A stretch of 64,000 bases of DNA from Collinsella ureilytica. Its GTDB lineage: Bacteria; Actinomycetota; Coriobacteriia; Coriobacteriales; Coriobacteriaceae. Positions 43,154-52,880 of this stretch are shown piece after piece. Within the stretch, counting starts at the first letter, position 1. Each line of letters starts with the position of its first letter. The DNA lies in assembly GCF_019795105.1 (NCBI RefSeq), contig NZ_JAIMFO010000006.1, positions 186,001 through 250,000 of the forward strand. Reading direction: 5' to 3'. The position numbers and the translations under genes are program-made. The notes beneath the pieces were generated by a model that ran no database searches, was not told the DNA's origin, and was given only the letters and a program-made list of their open reading frames with translations.

Positions 43154-46100
43154 TTAGCTCCGGCGACGGCGAGCTGCCCACAGAGCTCCCATACCGCCAA
43201 CCATAGAAACTGCAACTACAACCAAGGAGTTACCCCCGGTTCTTGGCAGCTGGGACTTAGCAGCTGACTTCTTACGGCGAGGCCGCTTAGTCTCATCCTT
43301 CTTCTTAAAGCGTGCTACAAGTGTCATATCAGCAGATACGGGCTTGGAGAAATCGAAGAGCGTGCCATCTGGCAGTTCCCAACCAACGAACCTATAGCCC
43401 TCGCGTGTAGGTGCCGTTGGGACTGCAAGTTGCTTTCCATCAGCAACCTGTACCTCGTACAAGAGCTTCTCGCCATCCATAAAGCGAATCATAAACTCAT
43501 GCGTCTCGCTTGAGCCAGGTGTGTGAGGATCAGGCGTCTCACCCGTGTTCGGAGTCTCACCTGGGTTCGGGGTCTCGCCTGAACCCGGCTCATCGGTTGA
43601 AGGATCATGCGGCTTGCCTGGATCGGGAGTCTCGCCTGGATCGGGCGCGTCCTTCGGGAAGACGGGTTGCTCAGGCAAGGCCGGAGCCTGAACCTTTGAA
43701 GCGGCACCGATTAAGTAGATCTCGCCGACCTCTGGAGCCGCAGCTCCACCATGAGACCAATCGATCACCACACGCTGAGCAACCTTGCCACCAAAACCAA
43801 AGTCCTTCACCCTGCCATCAAGGTAGCCAAGCTCAACACGATCTGTCTTGGTGTAGGTGTTATCGGTATACAGATCAGCATAGACCCGGGGTTCCTCGAT
43901 CTGCGCTTGAGCAGACACATCGCGGCGGACGCGGTGCGGAGCAGCAGACGGAAGCGAAATGATGCGCACGCCCGTCATGGGTTTGTCATCTGAATCAAGC
44001 GGCTCAGAAATGCTATAGGTAAGTGTCTTGGTCGTATCGTCCTCACCGGTAGCGGTTTTACCAGAAGAGACCCACGTTGAATTCAGATCACCATCGATGG
44101 CGTTATGAGGACTGTGTCCACGCTCTTCGAGGCTCGACGCGCTGATGTCGGCATCGCGATAGTTTGAAACATACTCACCGTTGTTAATCACAATCTCGCT
44201 TATCTCAACCCAGCGCTTTGAGAAGCCAGCGGTGAAGCGCAGGCGCAGGTAGCGAGCCTTAACCGAAAGCGGATCGGTGCCGTTGGGATCTTGAACATTC
44301 CCCTTCGTTGCCTCGGTCTTGGGGCTTGCGGTGTACATATAACCCGGATTATCCGCATCGTGCGTCAACCACGGGGCGTCTTTGGCGGTGGCCGTTTGCC
44401 AGCCGTCTTCAGATACCGGCGTTGTTCCATTGATTGATAGCACGGGCGTCCAGCTCGACTTATCCATCGACGCCTCAATGACACCGTTGCGGACGGGATC
44501 TAGGCTTGCCTCAGTAATATAGTACGCAATTGAGTTGATCTCTCGCTCCATACCCAGGTCGAACACAATCGTGTCATCAGTACGCGGTGTTTGAGCGTTT
44601 TTCGCAGCGGTAGAAAGCTTGCCGTCAAAGATGGCGTTGACATCCATGGCATCCGTGCGGCGAAGCGTTGATGAAGCATCGATGGATGGATCGGTGGCAA
44701 ACGCGTAGCTGAGTGCGAAGTTTTTGAATGCAACGTTGCCATCTTTTTTGCCCATACGCACACCGACAAAGCGAGCAGTCTGCGGCTTGTTTGCAACAAG
44801 TGGCGTCCACTCAAGACGATTCACTGATGCGACCAACTGAGCCCCATCAGGCAGGGTCGTAGCATGCGGATTCACCATCACCTGAGTACGAACTGCACCA
44901 AGATCGATAGCAAGATAGGTATTGGCCTTCAGCTCCACCGTACCATCGTGAATGCTTCCCGAACCATTCCGGACTTCTCCAGAAATTCCCGGCTCATCGG
45001 AAGCATCAGACACAATAGCTCCTGCATCGCCGGTGCTCTTACCAGCGGCAGACATAATTTCTGCCACCTTCCACCAGCGATCAGTTCCTTGTGTTGCACG
45101 AACACGAATCGCCTTTGCAACTACGTTGGGGAAACGAAGTTCTTGAACTGCCTCACCAGAAATATCGGCGAGCTTATGCCAGGAGGATCCATCCTCGGTG
45201 TACTCAAGAGCACCAGCTACCAGCTTATCGCCCGAGTCCTGCACCAAGCGCACAAAGCCGATGGTTTTTGCCGGCTCATAACTCACCATCACGGCATCGT
45301 TCGTCTGAATATTGCCATTGTTGTGGTGGAACCAGCCATAGGTTGACTCACTACCGTCTACCACACGGTCAACTGAGTTGGAGTTGTACACATTCAGGCC
45401 AACCAAGCTAGCCGTAGCCTGAGACTCTGGAGCAGGGGCAGTGGGCATCGGATCAATGCCGCGCTGTGCGCGCTCGGTAACTTCTTTATTGAGCGCCTTC
45501 ACAAACGGCTTGATATAGCGGTTACCCACCGAGGCATACTCGGTGTGATTGACATACGGATATCCGTGTCCGTCCATGGCCATATAGGCAGCACGGGCAG
45601 CAAAGTAACGCTCGGCTAGAGCCGTGGCATCATTGGTGAGCGAGGCCTCATAGGCATCAAAATACCCAATGGCAGCTGTGCACATATCGCGCCACGCTCC
45701 CATGAAGGGCTCAATCTGAGCAGCCATAGCGGCGTTGCCTGGATCTTTGGTGTAGGCATCTACGTGTGCAAGCAAGCTTGAGAAGAGTGCCTTGCCCTCA
45801 GCAATATCCTCAGCAGCTAAAGAGCCAGAAGTAAGCTTGGCACTCAGCGCCTCAATCCGAGCACGCACTGAGCGCGCACCTTCGACTACCGGACGGCCAT
45901 CCACATCGAGCTCCGACTCTTCAGAAACGAAGTCGACCCCACCGCCTTTGTAGTAGCGCATATTGTTTGAGAGTGCCCGCAACGCATTGGAGGCCTCGGT
46001 GGGAAGAGGTGAGCCGTGATCAACATAGCTAAAGGAGTCTTGCCAAACCTGATCAGCGTGATCGTAGCTCTTCCAGAGGTTCCAACTAAAGTCTGCATTC

Positions 46101-47467
46101 ATAAAGATGCCGGCCTTAGAAGGCTCAGACTGCTGCATGGGATTCAGCACAACGCCCTTCACAGATCCCGGGCGCACATCGTCACCTAAGGCGTTTTTGT
46201 AGCCTCCCATAGAAAGGCTGTTCTTGGTGTTATCGGTGCACGGCCAGTTGATCCACATGAAAGGAGCTACACCAGAGGTGGACTGGAAGCGGGTCGTAAA
46301 GCTATTCGTTGCCTTGCCCCATACGCGGCCACCGGTGTTGATGACCTGAATATTCGCTGGCAAGTTGGCATACCAGCCCTCGCCAAAGCCCATGTAGTTC
46401 ACCGGGCAGAAAATGATCGTGTCTTTAAGACCGGGATACAAAAGTTGACCATCTTGGCCGGTAGCTTGTTGCTGGGTATGAACCCAATCGGTCATATCGC
46501 GCAGCAAGCGTGTATACAGATCAGCACCTTGGTTACGTGCATCGTCTGCCAAGATACAGATCTGGCGCACACCATGATCCATGACCTGCTTGAACTTTTC
46601 CTTCAAAATAGGCACGGTCTCATCATAGTTTGCGCTGGTAATGGGGTTGTGCATAAAGGGATGCAAGGCAAACACAAAGCGGCATTTTGAATTATTGCCA
46701 GCCGTTGCCAGAGGCTCGATCTTCTCAACAAGCTCTTCGTCAGTATAGGGATCACGCCAAGCGCTATTGTGCTTAGGGTCATCTTTCGGGGCGTACATAT
46801 AGGCATTGAGCTTGTAGTAGCCACCCCACTTCATAAGGTTCACGCGATCCTCAGTGCTCCACGGCTCACCGTAGTAGCCCTCAATAAAACCGCGCGTAAT
46901 AATGTCTGCGTGATCCTCGAGCGTCAGGGTGCGAACTGATGCACCGTCGAGTTGCTGGAAAATCTGATAGAGGGTGGAAAGGCCATAGAAGGCTGCATCG
47001 GTATCTGCACCAATCACAACGATCGTGGCCGACCCATCCTTGTTTGCCAAAATGTCTAGGGAGTATGCATCGGTTTTGGCAAAATGCTCTGCCGGATGAG
47101 AGATGCCTGCGGCCACGAGCGTACGCTCAGCTACCCCTTGCGCAGTTCCATCTTTTGCCACAATGCCGACCAGGAGGTTCGTGCCCTCTCCTGCCGCATT
47201 TGCAACCGTGCCTTCAATGTTTTTGACGCGCAAGGCTTCCGTGGCTCGAGCCTGCGTTGCCTCATCAATGCCCGCGTCAAAAACAAGGGTAGCCGTTGAA
47301 CCTAAGGTAGCGGTACCTTCGTTATACGTTATATCGTGCGGAGTAGGATAGATCTGATACTCACTGGTCTCTGCAGCTGCCGGTCGCACTAAAACAAGGG
47401 CGAAAAACGCCGTTAGCACCGTGAACGCAAGACGTGCCGCGCGCGTAAACGTGAGATGCCTGCCCAT
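43154..47467 (-). CDS. Cell-wall-anchored GH84 beta-N-acetylglucosaminidase (hyaluronidase NagH-like)
   Basis: This 1437-residue protein has a signal peptide ending near RPAAAETS, and an N-terminal hexosaminidase-type domain. Next is a GH84 catalytic domain (about 190-490) with GFIEGYYGEPWS and an Asp pair in CILADDARNQG. Helical and several F5/8-type carbohydrate-binding regions follow (for example YGWFHHNNGNIQ and STWVSSGKT), then a Pro/Asp/Gly/Glu spacer, a Listeria-Bacteroides-type repeat (REGYRFVGWELPDG) and an LPRTGG anchor with RRRR. It would remove GlcNAc from host glycans such as mucin or hyaluronan outside the cell. GAGACCC precedes the ATG. It has its own terminator. Confidence 0.92.
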   Translation of the reverse strand: MGRHLTFTRAARLAFTVLTAFFALVLVRPAAAETSEYQIYPTPHDITYNEGTATLGSTATLVFDAGIDEATQARATEALRVKNIEGTVANAAGEGTNLLVGIVAKDGTAQGVAERTLVAAGISHPAEHFAKTDAYSLDILANKDGSATIVVIGADTDAAFYGLSTLYQIFQQLDGASVRTLTLEDHADIITRGFIEGYYGEPWSTEDRVNLMKWGGYYKLNAYMYAPKDDPKHNSAWRDPYTDEELVEKIEPLATAGNNSKCRFVFALHPFMHNPITSANYDETVPILKEKFKQVMDHGVRQICILADDARNQGADLYTRLLRDMTDWVHTQQQATGQDGQLLYPGLKDTIIFCPVNYMGFGEGWYANLPANIQVINTGGRVWGKATNSFTTRFQSTSGVAPFMWINWPCTDNTKNSLSMGGYKNALGDDVRPGSVKGVVLNPMQQSEPSKAGIFMNADFSWNLWKSYDHADQVWQDSFSYVDHGSPLPTEASNALRALSNNMRYYKGGGVDFVSEESELDVDGRPVVEGARSVRARIEALSAKLTSGSLAAEDIAEGKALFSSLLAHVDAYTKDPGNAAMAAQIEPFMGAWRDMCTAAIGYFDAYEASLTNDATALAERYFAARAAYMAMDGHGYPYVNHTEYASVGNRYIKPFVKALNKEVTERAQRGIDPMPTAPAPESQATASLVGLNVYNSNSVDRVVDGSESTYGWFHHNNGNIQTNDAVMVSYEPAKTIGFVRLVQDSGDKLVAGALEYTEDGSSWHKLADISGEAVQELRFPNVVAKAIRVRATQGTDRWWKVAEIMSAAGKSTGDAGAIVSDASDEPGISGEVRNGSGSIHDGTVELKANTYLAIDLGAVRTQVMVNPHATTLPDGAQLVASVNRLEWTPLVANKPQTARFVGVRMGKKDGNVAFKNFALSYAFATDPSIDASSTLRRTDAMDVNAIFDGKLSTAAKNAQTPRTDDTIVFDLGMEREINSIAYYITEASLDPVRNGVIEASMDKSSWTPVLSINGTTPVSEDGWQTATAKDAPWLTHDADNPGYMYTASPKTEATKGNVQDPNGTDPLSVKARYLRLRFTAGFSKRWVEISEIVINNGEYVSNYRDADISASSLEERGHSPHNAIDGDLNSTWVSSGKTATGEDDTTKTLTYSISEPLDSDDKPMTGVRIISLPSAAPHRVRRDVSAQAQIEEPRVYADLYTDNTYTKTDRVELGYLDGRVKDFGFGGKVAQRVVIDWSHGGAAAPEVGEIYLIGAASKVQAPALPEQPVFPKDAPDPGETPDPGKPHDPSTDEPGSGETPNPGETPNTGETPDPHTPGSSETHEFMIRFMDGEKLLYEVQVADGKQLAVPTAPTREGYRFVGWELPDGTLFDFSKPVSADMTLVARFKKKDETKRPRRKKSAAKSQLPRTGGNSLVVVAVSMVGGMGALWAARRRRS

Positions 47468-48340
47468 GGGTCTCCTTCTCCCAAACTCCTGCCGCAGACG
47501 CTTGTGAATCTGCGCCAGGATCGATATATCTTCCCAACATACGGATAAAGCAAGTGTAGAAATGCGCGCGTAGATGCTGAGGTCTGTCGACCCGTAAACG
47601 GTTGATTGGACGCGGTGAATGGCAGGTGGTATGGGCAGATAAAGCCAGCAGGTATGGTGGAAATCATACCTTCTGAGCTCTCAGTTCGTCACCTCTGATT
47701 CGTTTTCTTTGATTTTCTTCCAGTATTATTCTATTTTATTGTGATGTTGTCGTTAGCATGATCATGGCAGAGACACGCCTGAGAGGAGATGAGATGGCCT
47801 GACATGAAGCTGCGATGCCTTGACGGGTGGCTGAGGTATGCCTGGCAGACGACGCGATGCGCCTGAGAGGAGCTGAATTTCACGACAATTCAGGTGAGCT
47901 ATCGATCTCCATCTCGCATAGGGGGTTTAATTTAGTACATTTATTGCCCTCGAGGCAACGATTTGACGCGAAGTGCGGGCAAAAATGCTCCTCACGACAC
48001 CAAAATGCACGCACGGTATATGGGAGCGACGCATCCGCTCAGAAGGGTGCGGGAAGCATGAACACACGTGTTCGCGAGCGTACGTATGTGATCACACACC
48101 CACAACTACGCACACCGCATAGGCAAGAGGTGCACACACCGCAGCCCAACGCACTAGCAGACACGCACGCGTGTGCGAGTAGTGCACACACGCAGCTCCA
48201 CGTGTGGCATAAACTTAGGCGTGCGTAAACGTACCAGCCGCGCAGGCACGATCACGCACACAGAAATGCAAGCGCACCCGCAAAACCATTTCTCTCGGCT
48301 TGCCACGCGGGTACGCTTGCGCTCATATAAACAAACGTGA
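47468..48340. other. Long intergenic region, no gene supported
   Basis: It holds the likely promoter area of the GH84 gene (AT-rich near 47700-47750), the repeat CGCCTGAGAGGAG at 47776-47788 and 47860-47872, and a CACA/GTGT/CGCG-rich low-complexity stretch at about 48050-48240. An open frame of 133 codons at 47827-48228 has no ribosome site and translates low-complexity sequence, so I do not call it a gene. Confidence 0.45.
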
Positions 48341-48590
48341 TGGGGAAATCAAAAAACAGCTCGCCCTACTTCAACGGTACTGCAGCCTCTCCCAGTAAGG
48401 AAATCAGGAGGCAGCTCCCCTACCTTAGCGGTGTCGCAACCTTTCCCAGAGGGAACTCAAAAGGAACTTTCCCCGAGCTCAGCAATGCTGCAGTCTCTCC
48501 CAGTAGGGAAATCAGAAGACAGCTCCCCAGGCAGGTAAATCAAAGGCTCTCTCTACCTTAGCTCAGCAGTGCTGCAACCTTTCCAAGGGT
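48341..48590. repeat. Degenerate tandem repeat array running into the 3' end of the pyridoxal kinase gene
   Basis: About four imperfect copies of a ~54-bp unit are seen, with core parts GGAAATCA, CAGCTCCCC, CTTAGC, GCTGCA and CTCTCCCAG. GCTCAGCAATGCTGCA (48477-48492) matches GCTCAGCAGTGCTGCA (48561-48576) at 15 of 16 bases, and the latter encodes the last residues of the kinase. The array therefore overlaps the gene's stop codon. Confidence 0.7.
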
Positions 48591-49454
48591 TGTCTCAAAG
48601 CTCACACCGCGCATCTCATACTCAGGCTGGTCACGGGTAACTTGCATCGCTTCACGCACCAGCTCTCCTGCAAATGCCACGCCTTCATCAAGGCTATGAC
48701 CAGCAAAGACGGCAGCGCAAAGCGCGCTTGCAAATAAGTCTCCCGTTCCATGGAGCATATACGGCAATAACTCGCCAGCAACCTCAACAGGCTTTCCGCC
48801 ATCGCGGTCAGCACATGCAAGGTAGTTACGAATGATCGACTCATCGCCTCGAATAATACCTTTTAGCACCACAGCACCAGCGCCCATATCAAGCAGAGCA
48901 TCGGTGATACGACGTACTTGTTCAGACGAAATATCTTGGCCTTCATACGCAAGACCAGTAAGGATTGAGGCTTCCGTGAGATTTGGAGTCAGGATATCAG
49001 CACCTGCAACCAGGCTCCGCATTGCCTCACACATCTCATCGGTATAGGTGGGGTAGATCTCTCCAGCGTCTCCCATTACGGGATCCACAATGCGAAGAGC
49101 GTGGGGGTACTCCGTATAGAGACGACGAATGATTCCTACCTGCTCAGCCGAACCTAAAAACCCTGAGTACACGCCATCAAGATCTACCTGTTCTTTTCTC
49201 CATGCATCAAGATAGTCCGACAAAATCTCGGTCGTATCATGCATATAAAAGGTAGGGAACTTGGTATGCGCACTAAAAAGTGCTGTTGGCACCGGGCATA
49301 CATCGATACCTGCTGCAGAGAGCACAGGTATTGCCACCGTGAGCGAACATTTCCCGTAGCCGCACATATCGTGTACAGCGGCAACGCGCGGGATATACGT
49401 CCCACGTCGGTGGTAGAGGACGGCAGAATCGCCGCCTGCAATTCGGCTGGTCAT
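48558..49454 (-). CDS. Pyridoxal/pyridoxamine kinase
   Basis: This 298-residue protein matches the PdxK/PdxY family: VAAVHDMCGYGKCSLTVA near residue 24, SGFLGSAEQV, IVDPVMGD, LTPNLTEASILTG and the anion-hole motif HGTGDLFASAL. It phosphorylates vitamin B6 forms to make pyridoxal phosphate. AAGAAGGAATCC precedes the ATG. The last ten codons coincide with a copy of the repeat described at 48341-48590. Confidence 0.93.
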   Translation of the reverse strand: MTSRIAGGDSAVLYHRRGTYIPRVAAVHDMCGYGKCSLTVAIPVLSAAGIDVCPVPTALFSAHTKFPTFYMHDTTEILSDYLDAWRKEQVDLDGVYSGFLGSAEQVGIIRRLYTEYPHALRIVDPVMGDAGEIYPTYTDEMCEAMRSLVAGADILTPNLTEASILTGLAYEGQDISSEQVRRITDALLDMGAGAVVLKGIIRGDESIIRNYLACADRDGGKPVEVAGELLPYMLHGTGDLFASALCAAVFAGHSLDEGVAFAGELVREAMQVTRDQPEYEMRGVSFETTLGKVAALLS

Positions 49455-49559
49455 GGATTCCTTCTTTCATCCGCGGACTTATGGACCTGCGTACGAGCGT
49501 TCAGGATAGCACGATCAGCATGAGCGGGCACTGTGTTTTGATCTGTTACATTTCTTTAG

Positions 49560-49870
49560 ATGCGGCTCTGCTCTGGTGGGTTGAGGTGAGGCTCTGAGCG
49601 TGCGGCTCTGGGCTGGTGGTTCTGAGCACTTCCTCCTAGCTCATCTCTAGCGCGGCTTTGACACTGCTGACTGGAGCTGCGCTTGGCGCTTTTCTCGAGC
49701 GCTTCTTCCTAGCCTGGCTCTGAGATTTTCTCTAGCTCTCGTATCTGAGCACTTCTTCCGAACGCAGCTCTGAACTTTCCTTGAACGCATTTCGCCTGCG
49801 GTGCTCTGCGCGCAGCTTCCTGCCGCTGCTCGACAGCTCATCTCTTAACACAGCTCTCTAGCGCCGCTCT
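49560..49870. repeat. Second degenerate repeat array, overlapping the 3' end of the next gene
   Basis: Recurrent pieces include TCTGAGCACTTC (49621, 49744), AGCTCATCTCT (49638, 49835), CTCTAGCGC (49645, 49856) and several GCTCTGAG. The copy at 49856-49868 spans the stop codon and last codons of the neighbouring membrane-protein gene. The rest of the 403-bp gap shows no gene. Confidence 0.6.
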
Positions 49871-50745
49871 GCCCATTTCTTATCGGGCTTTTTCTCTGGC
49901 GCTCCTCCCCAGAAGATCTCTGATCCATGCAGGAGATGCTCACGGCGAACCTCATCGAACTCTTTGTCAAGCTTGCGCTGGGAGATACCCTTGTATTCAA
50001 TCAGCGAGCTCACCGCGTTCACCTGCTTTTGAATCCGAAGGGCAGTCTTGTCATCCATACCAATGATCTTCAGCTGCCAATTAATATCGCCCGTAAATGC
50101 AGCGCGTTCTTTTGTCCAGATAAAGGTAAGAATGGGACGACGCTGCCCCTTCGCTTTCAGAAAACCAAAGAACTGATCGGTTTGATAGCTTCCATCCTCA
50201 TGTACGTAGGCAAACACGCGATAGGTAACCCGATTAATCTTGTCATTGAGCAACGCATTGGTAGCAAGAGCTGCTGCTTGAATCTGTGAGTTTGAGAGCA
50301 GCTCAAGCTCATTGTGCGAACGGGTATCGGTGACCGAAACCTCTACCGCACCCGTTTTCTCATTTGCTTCGTTAACTTCAAAGGTCTCTGGAAACTGGGT
50401 AAATCCATTTCCCCATTCCACACCGCTTTCAAGGGCATGGCGTACCGAGTCGGTAGTGGCACTGGCAGACAAATTGGCGGTATTTAACCGGCGGCTCACA
50501 CCATAGCCCACCTGCAAACCAACAATGAGCAAAATAGCTGCGATAATTACCACAAGTGCGGTACGAGAGATTGCCTCACCTGTGCGCGATCCGGAAGGAT
50601 CTGCCATTGAAAGCGGATCAACCTGCGGCAAACTACCGGCTTTGGCCGCACCATCTACCTGCGGGTTAACCACACCCGTCTCATCAAGTTGAGAGAAGAG
50701 CTCGATGACTTCCTCATCGCTAAGCTTCGATGTTTTAGCCACCAT
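49858..50745 (-). CDS. Single-pass membrane protein of unknown function
   Basis: I do not recognise this family. The protein of about 295 residues has an N-terminal polar part (DEEVIELFSQLDETG), one helix near residues 62-82 (ALVVIIAAILLIVGLQVGY) and an outer domain without clear motifs (FTQFPETFEVNEANE, INWQLKIIGMDDKTALRIQ). It follows the Nudix gene by 47 bp, at the end of the purA-purD run. The start at 50745 is uncertain; a ribosome site GGGAGG lies very close. Confidence 0.65.
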   Translation of the reverse strand: MVAKTSKLSDEEVIELFSQLDETGVVNPQVDGAAKAGSLPQVDPLSMADPSGSRTGEAISRTALVVIIAAILLIVGLQVGYGVSRRLNTANLSASATTDSVRHALESGVEWGNGFTQFPETFEVNEANEKTGAVEVSVTDTRSHNELELLSNSQIQAAALATNALLNDKINRVTYRVFAYVHEDGSYQTDQFFGFLKAKGQRRPILTFIWTKERAAFTGDINWQLKIIGMDDKTALRIQKQVNAVSSLIEYKGISQRKLDKEFDEVRREHLLHGSEIFWGGAPEKKPDKKWAERR

Positions 50746-50792
50746 ACCTCCCACAACACACACGAAACTCCCTTGTTCAATTGCCTGCCTAA

Positions 50793-51428
50793 TTAGAGGC
50801 GATGAGCAATTGCGTCACAGGCAAGGGCACCTACCACGGTTTTTGCATCTTCAATCTTGCCATCAAGCACCGCATCGATGAGCTCGGTTAAAGGCACGAG
50901 ATCCACGTTTACAAACTCATCCTCATCAGGCGTGGCACCATCAAAGGTAAGGTTTGTTGCCATAAAGATGTGGATGATCTCGTCACAAAAACCGCAGGTA
51001 GTAAGAATGCTGGTGAGATGACGCATCTTGCCTGCTCGAAAACCGGTTTCTTCATGCAACTCACGCGCGGCACATACCTCAGGATCCTCGCCAGGATCAA
51101 GCTTACCTGCTGGAATCTCAACCGTTACCCGATCAATTGCTGTGCGATATTGGCGCACCAGGGCAATCTTTCCTGTCTCTGTGAGCGCAACGACCGCCGC
51201 CGCACCTGGGTGGCGCACGACATCGCGGGTGGTGATGCGGCCATTTGGTAGCTCAACCTTCACGGTGCGTACATCGAGGATTCTCCCTTTCCAGGATGGC
51301 TCCTCGTCTAAAATTGTTTCATGCAGGGCAGCATCCTCAGGATCCTCATCCCCAAGCACGAGGCCTACCTCTTCGGTATGAGCCTCACTCTCTTCGTCGA
51401 CGATCTTTGCATCTCTGGGCGTCTCCAT
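50793..51428 (-). CDS. Nudix hydrolase, ADP-ribose pyrophosphatase type
   Basis: This 211-residue protein has the Nudix box GKLDPGEDPEVCAARELHEE followed by TG, which holds the metal-binding Glu residues. VVALTETGKIALVRQYR and VEIPAGKL are typical for ADP-ribose pyrophosphatases. An acidic N-terminal extension of about 45 residues is extra. AAGGAGACTGGC precedes the ATG. It sits in the purA-purD operon and may recycle nucleotide sugars. Confidence 0.9.
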   Translation of the reverse strand: METPRDAKIVDEESEAHTEEVGLVLGDEDPEDAALHETILDEEPSWKGRILDVRTVKVELPNGRITTRDVVRHPGAAAVVALTETGKIALVRQYRTAIDRVTVEIPAGKLDPGEDPEVCAARELHEETGFRAGKMRHLTSILTTCGFCDEIIHIFMATNLTFDGATPDEDEFVNVDLVPLTELIDAVLDGKIEDAKTVVGALACDAIAHRL

Positions 51429-51496
51429 GCCAGTCTCCTTGCTCGTCCCCTCATAACCACACGTATCAGCAAACTAAGCTGCTTCTCAGCTGCTAC

Positions 51497-52810
51497 CTAT
51501 GCCCAGGCAGATCGGCCAGCTAAGGCGCGAACACCAATATCGCGGCGCAGAGTCTTTCCCTCAAAACCAATGAGATCACAGGCTTCATACGCCCTCTCCC
51601 GCGCTGCCTCAAGGCTTGAAGCAACAGCGGTAACTGCCAACACACGCCCGCCGGATGTAATGAGATCACCCTCATCCGTCAGGGCAGTTCCTGCCTGATA
51701 TACCGTTATCCCCGGAAGCAACGATGCCTTATCAATGCCTGAGATACGCTTGCCACACTCATACGACCCAGGGTAGCCCGCACTCGTTAACACCACGGTC
51801 AGTGCAGACCCCTCGTCCCAAGAAAGCTCAATCTCGTGTAAGCGCTGATCAGCAACGGCAAGCATCACATCTACGAGATCGGTTTTTAAGAGCGGTAGTA
51901 CCACTTGCGTCTCTGGGTCTCCAAAGCGTGCATTAAACTCGAGCACTTGAGGTCCTTGAGGAGTGAGCATAAAGCCCCCGTACAAGCAGCCTCGATAATC
52001 AATGCCCTCATCTGCCATGGCTGCAACCGTACGCTCCATCGCATCAACCATGGCTTCATACTCAGCGTCTGTCACAATCGGAACAGGGCTATAGGCACCC
52101 ATACCACCGGTGTTCAAACCCTCATCACCTTCAAGCGCACGCTTATGGTCTTGAGAGGTGAGCATCGGATACATGCTCTTTCCATCTATAAATGCCAAAA
52201 GCGAGCACTCAGGACCGGTGAGCATCTCTTCAATCACAACCGTTGTTCCAGCACTTCCAAAAGCACCCGAGAAACATGAGTGAATGGCCTCTTCCGCCTC
52301 TTTGGTATGGTCAGCAATGATCACACCTTTGCCAGCAGCGAGACCATCGGCTTTGACTACCACCGGATGAGCATGCTCGCGCACATACGCAAGAGCTTGA
52401 TCCTCATCGGTAAATGAAGCCCAGGCAGCAGTAGGAACCTCTGCCCGATCCATCATCTGCTTTGAAAAGCGCTTTGAGCCCTCGATTTGAGCACCAGCAG
52501 CACCTGGACCAAAACACGGAATGCCTTCGTTTCGCACCGCATCTGCCACGCCAGCAACAAGAGGGGCCTCAGGGCCGATGACTACCAAACCACAGCCGGT
52601 CTCCCGCGCAAATGCAGCCACCTGCTCAGGGTCTTCCGCATTCAGCGCAACGTTTTCTCCCACCTCAGCGGTACCACCATTGCCCGGAGCAATATAGAGA
52701 GAGCCACAGCGTGGGCTCGCAGCAAGTGCAAGCGCTAAGGCATGCTCTCTTCCTCCGCTTCCAACAATGAGAATATCGATGGGGTCGCTGGTTTGCTCGG
52801 TGGCGCTCAT
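51497..52810 (-). CDS. purD: Phosphoribosylamine-glycine ligase
   Basis: PurD makes GAR from phosphoribosylamine, glycine and ATP. The 437-residue protein has ILIVGSGGREHALA, VVIGPEAPLVAG, the ATP-grasp segment VVKADGLAAGKGV, and FNARFGDPETQVVLP near the active site. AAGGAGTG precedes ATG at 52810; a GTG two codons earlier is less likely. Confidence 0.96.
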   Translation of the reverse strand: MSATEQTSDPIDILIVGSGGREHALALALAASPRCGSLYIAPGNGGTAEVGENVALNAEDPEQVAAFARETGCGLVVIGPEAPLVAGVADAVRNEGIPCFGPGAAGAQIEGSKRFSKQMMDRAEVPTAAWASFTDEDQALAYVREHAHPVVVKADGLAAGKGVIIADHTKEAEEAIHSCFSGAFGSAGTTVVIEEMLTGPECSLLAFIDGKSMYPMLTSQDHKRALEGDEGLNTGGMGAYSPVPIVTDAEYEAMVDAMERTVAAMADEGIDYRGCLYGGFMLTPQGPQVLEFNARFGDPETQVVLPLLKTDLVDVMLAVADQRLHEIELSWDEGSALTVVLTSAGYPGSYECGKRISGIDKASLLPGITVYQAGTALTDEGDLITSGGRVLAVTAVASSLEAARERAYEACDLIGFEGKTLRRDIGVRALAGRSAWA

Positions 52811-52880
52811 GATCACTCCTTGCAGGTCAGGATAAAAGCCGGCGAGCCTCTCCGCCGTAGGCAGCGAGACTCGGACAGAT

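Noticed and set aside
47827-48228. 133-codon open frame
   Set aside because: Low-complexity translation of the CACA/GTGT stretch, no ribosome site.
48337-48561. Open frame with repeated peptide EIRRQLP
   Set aside because: It is the translation of the degenerate DNA repeat array, has no ribosome site and overlaps the kinase gene end.
48341-48590. CRISPR array
   Set aside because: Copies are diverged and contiguous without unique spacers, and no cas genes are nearby.
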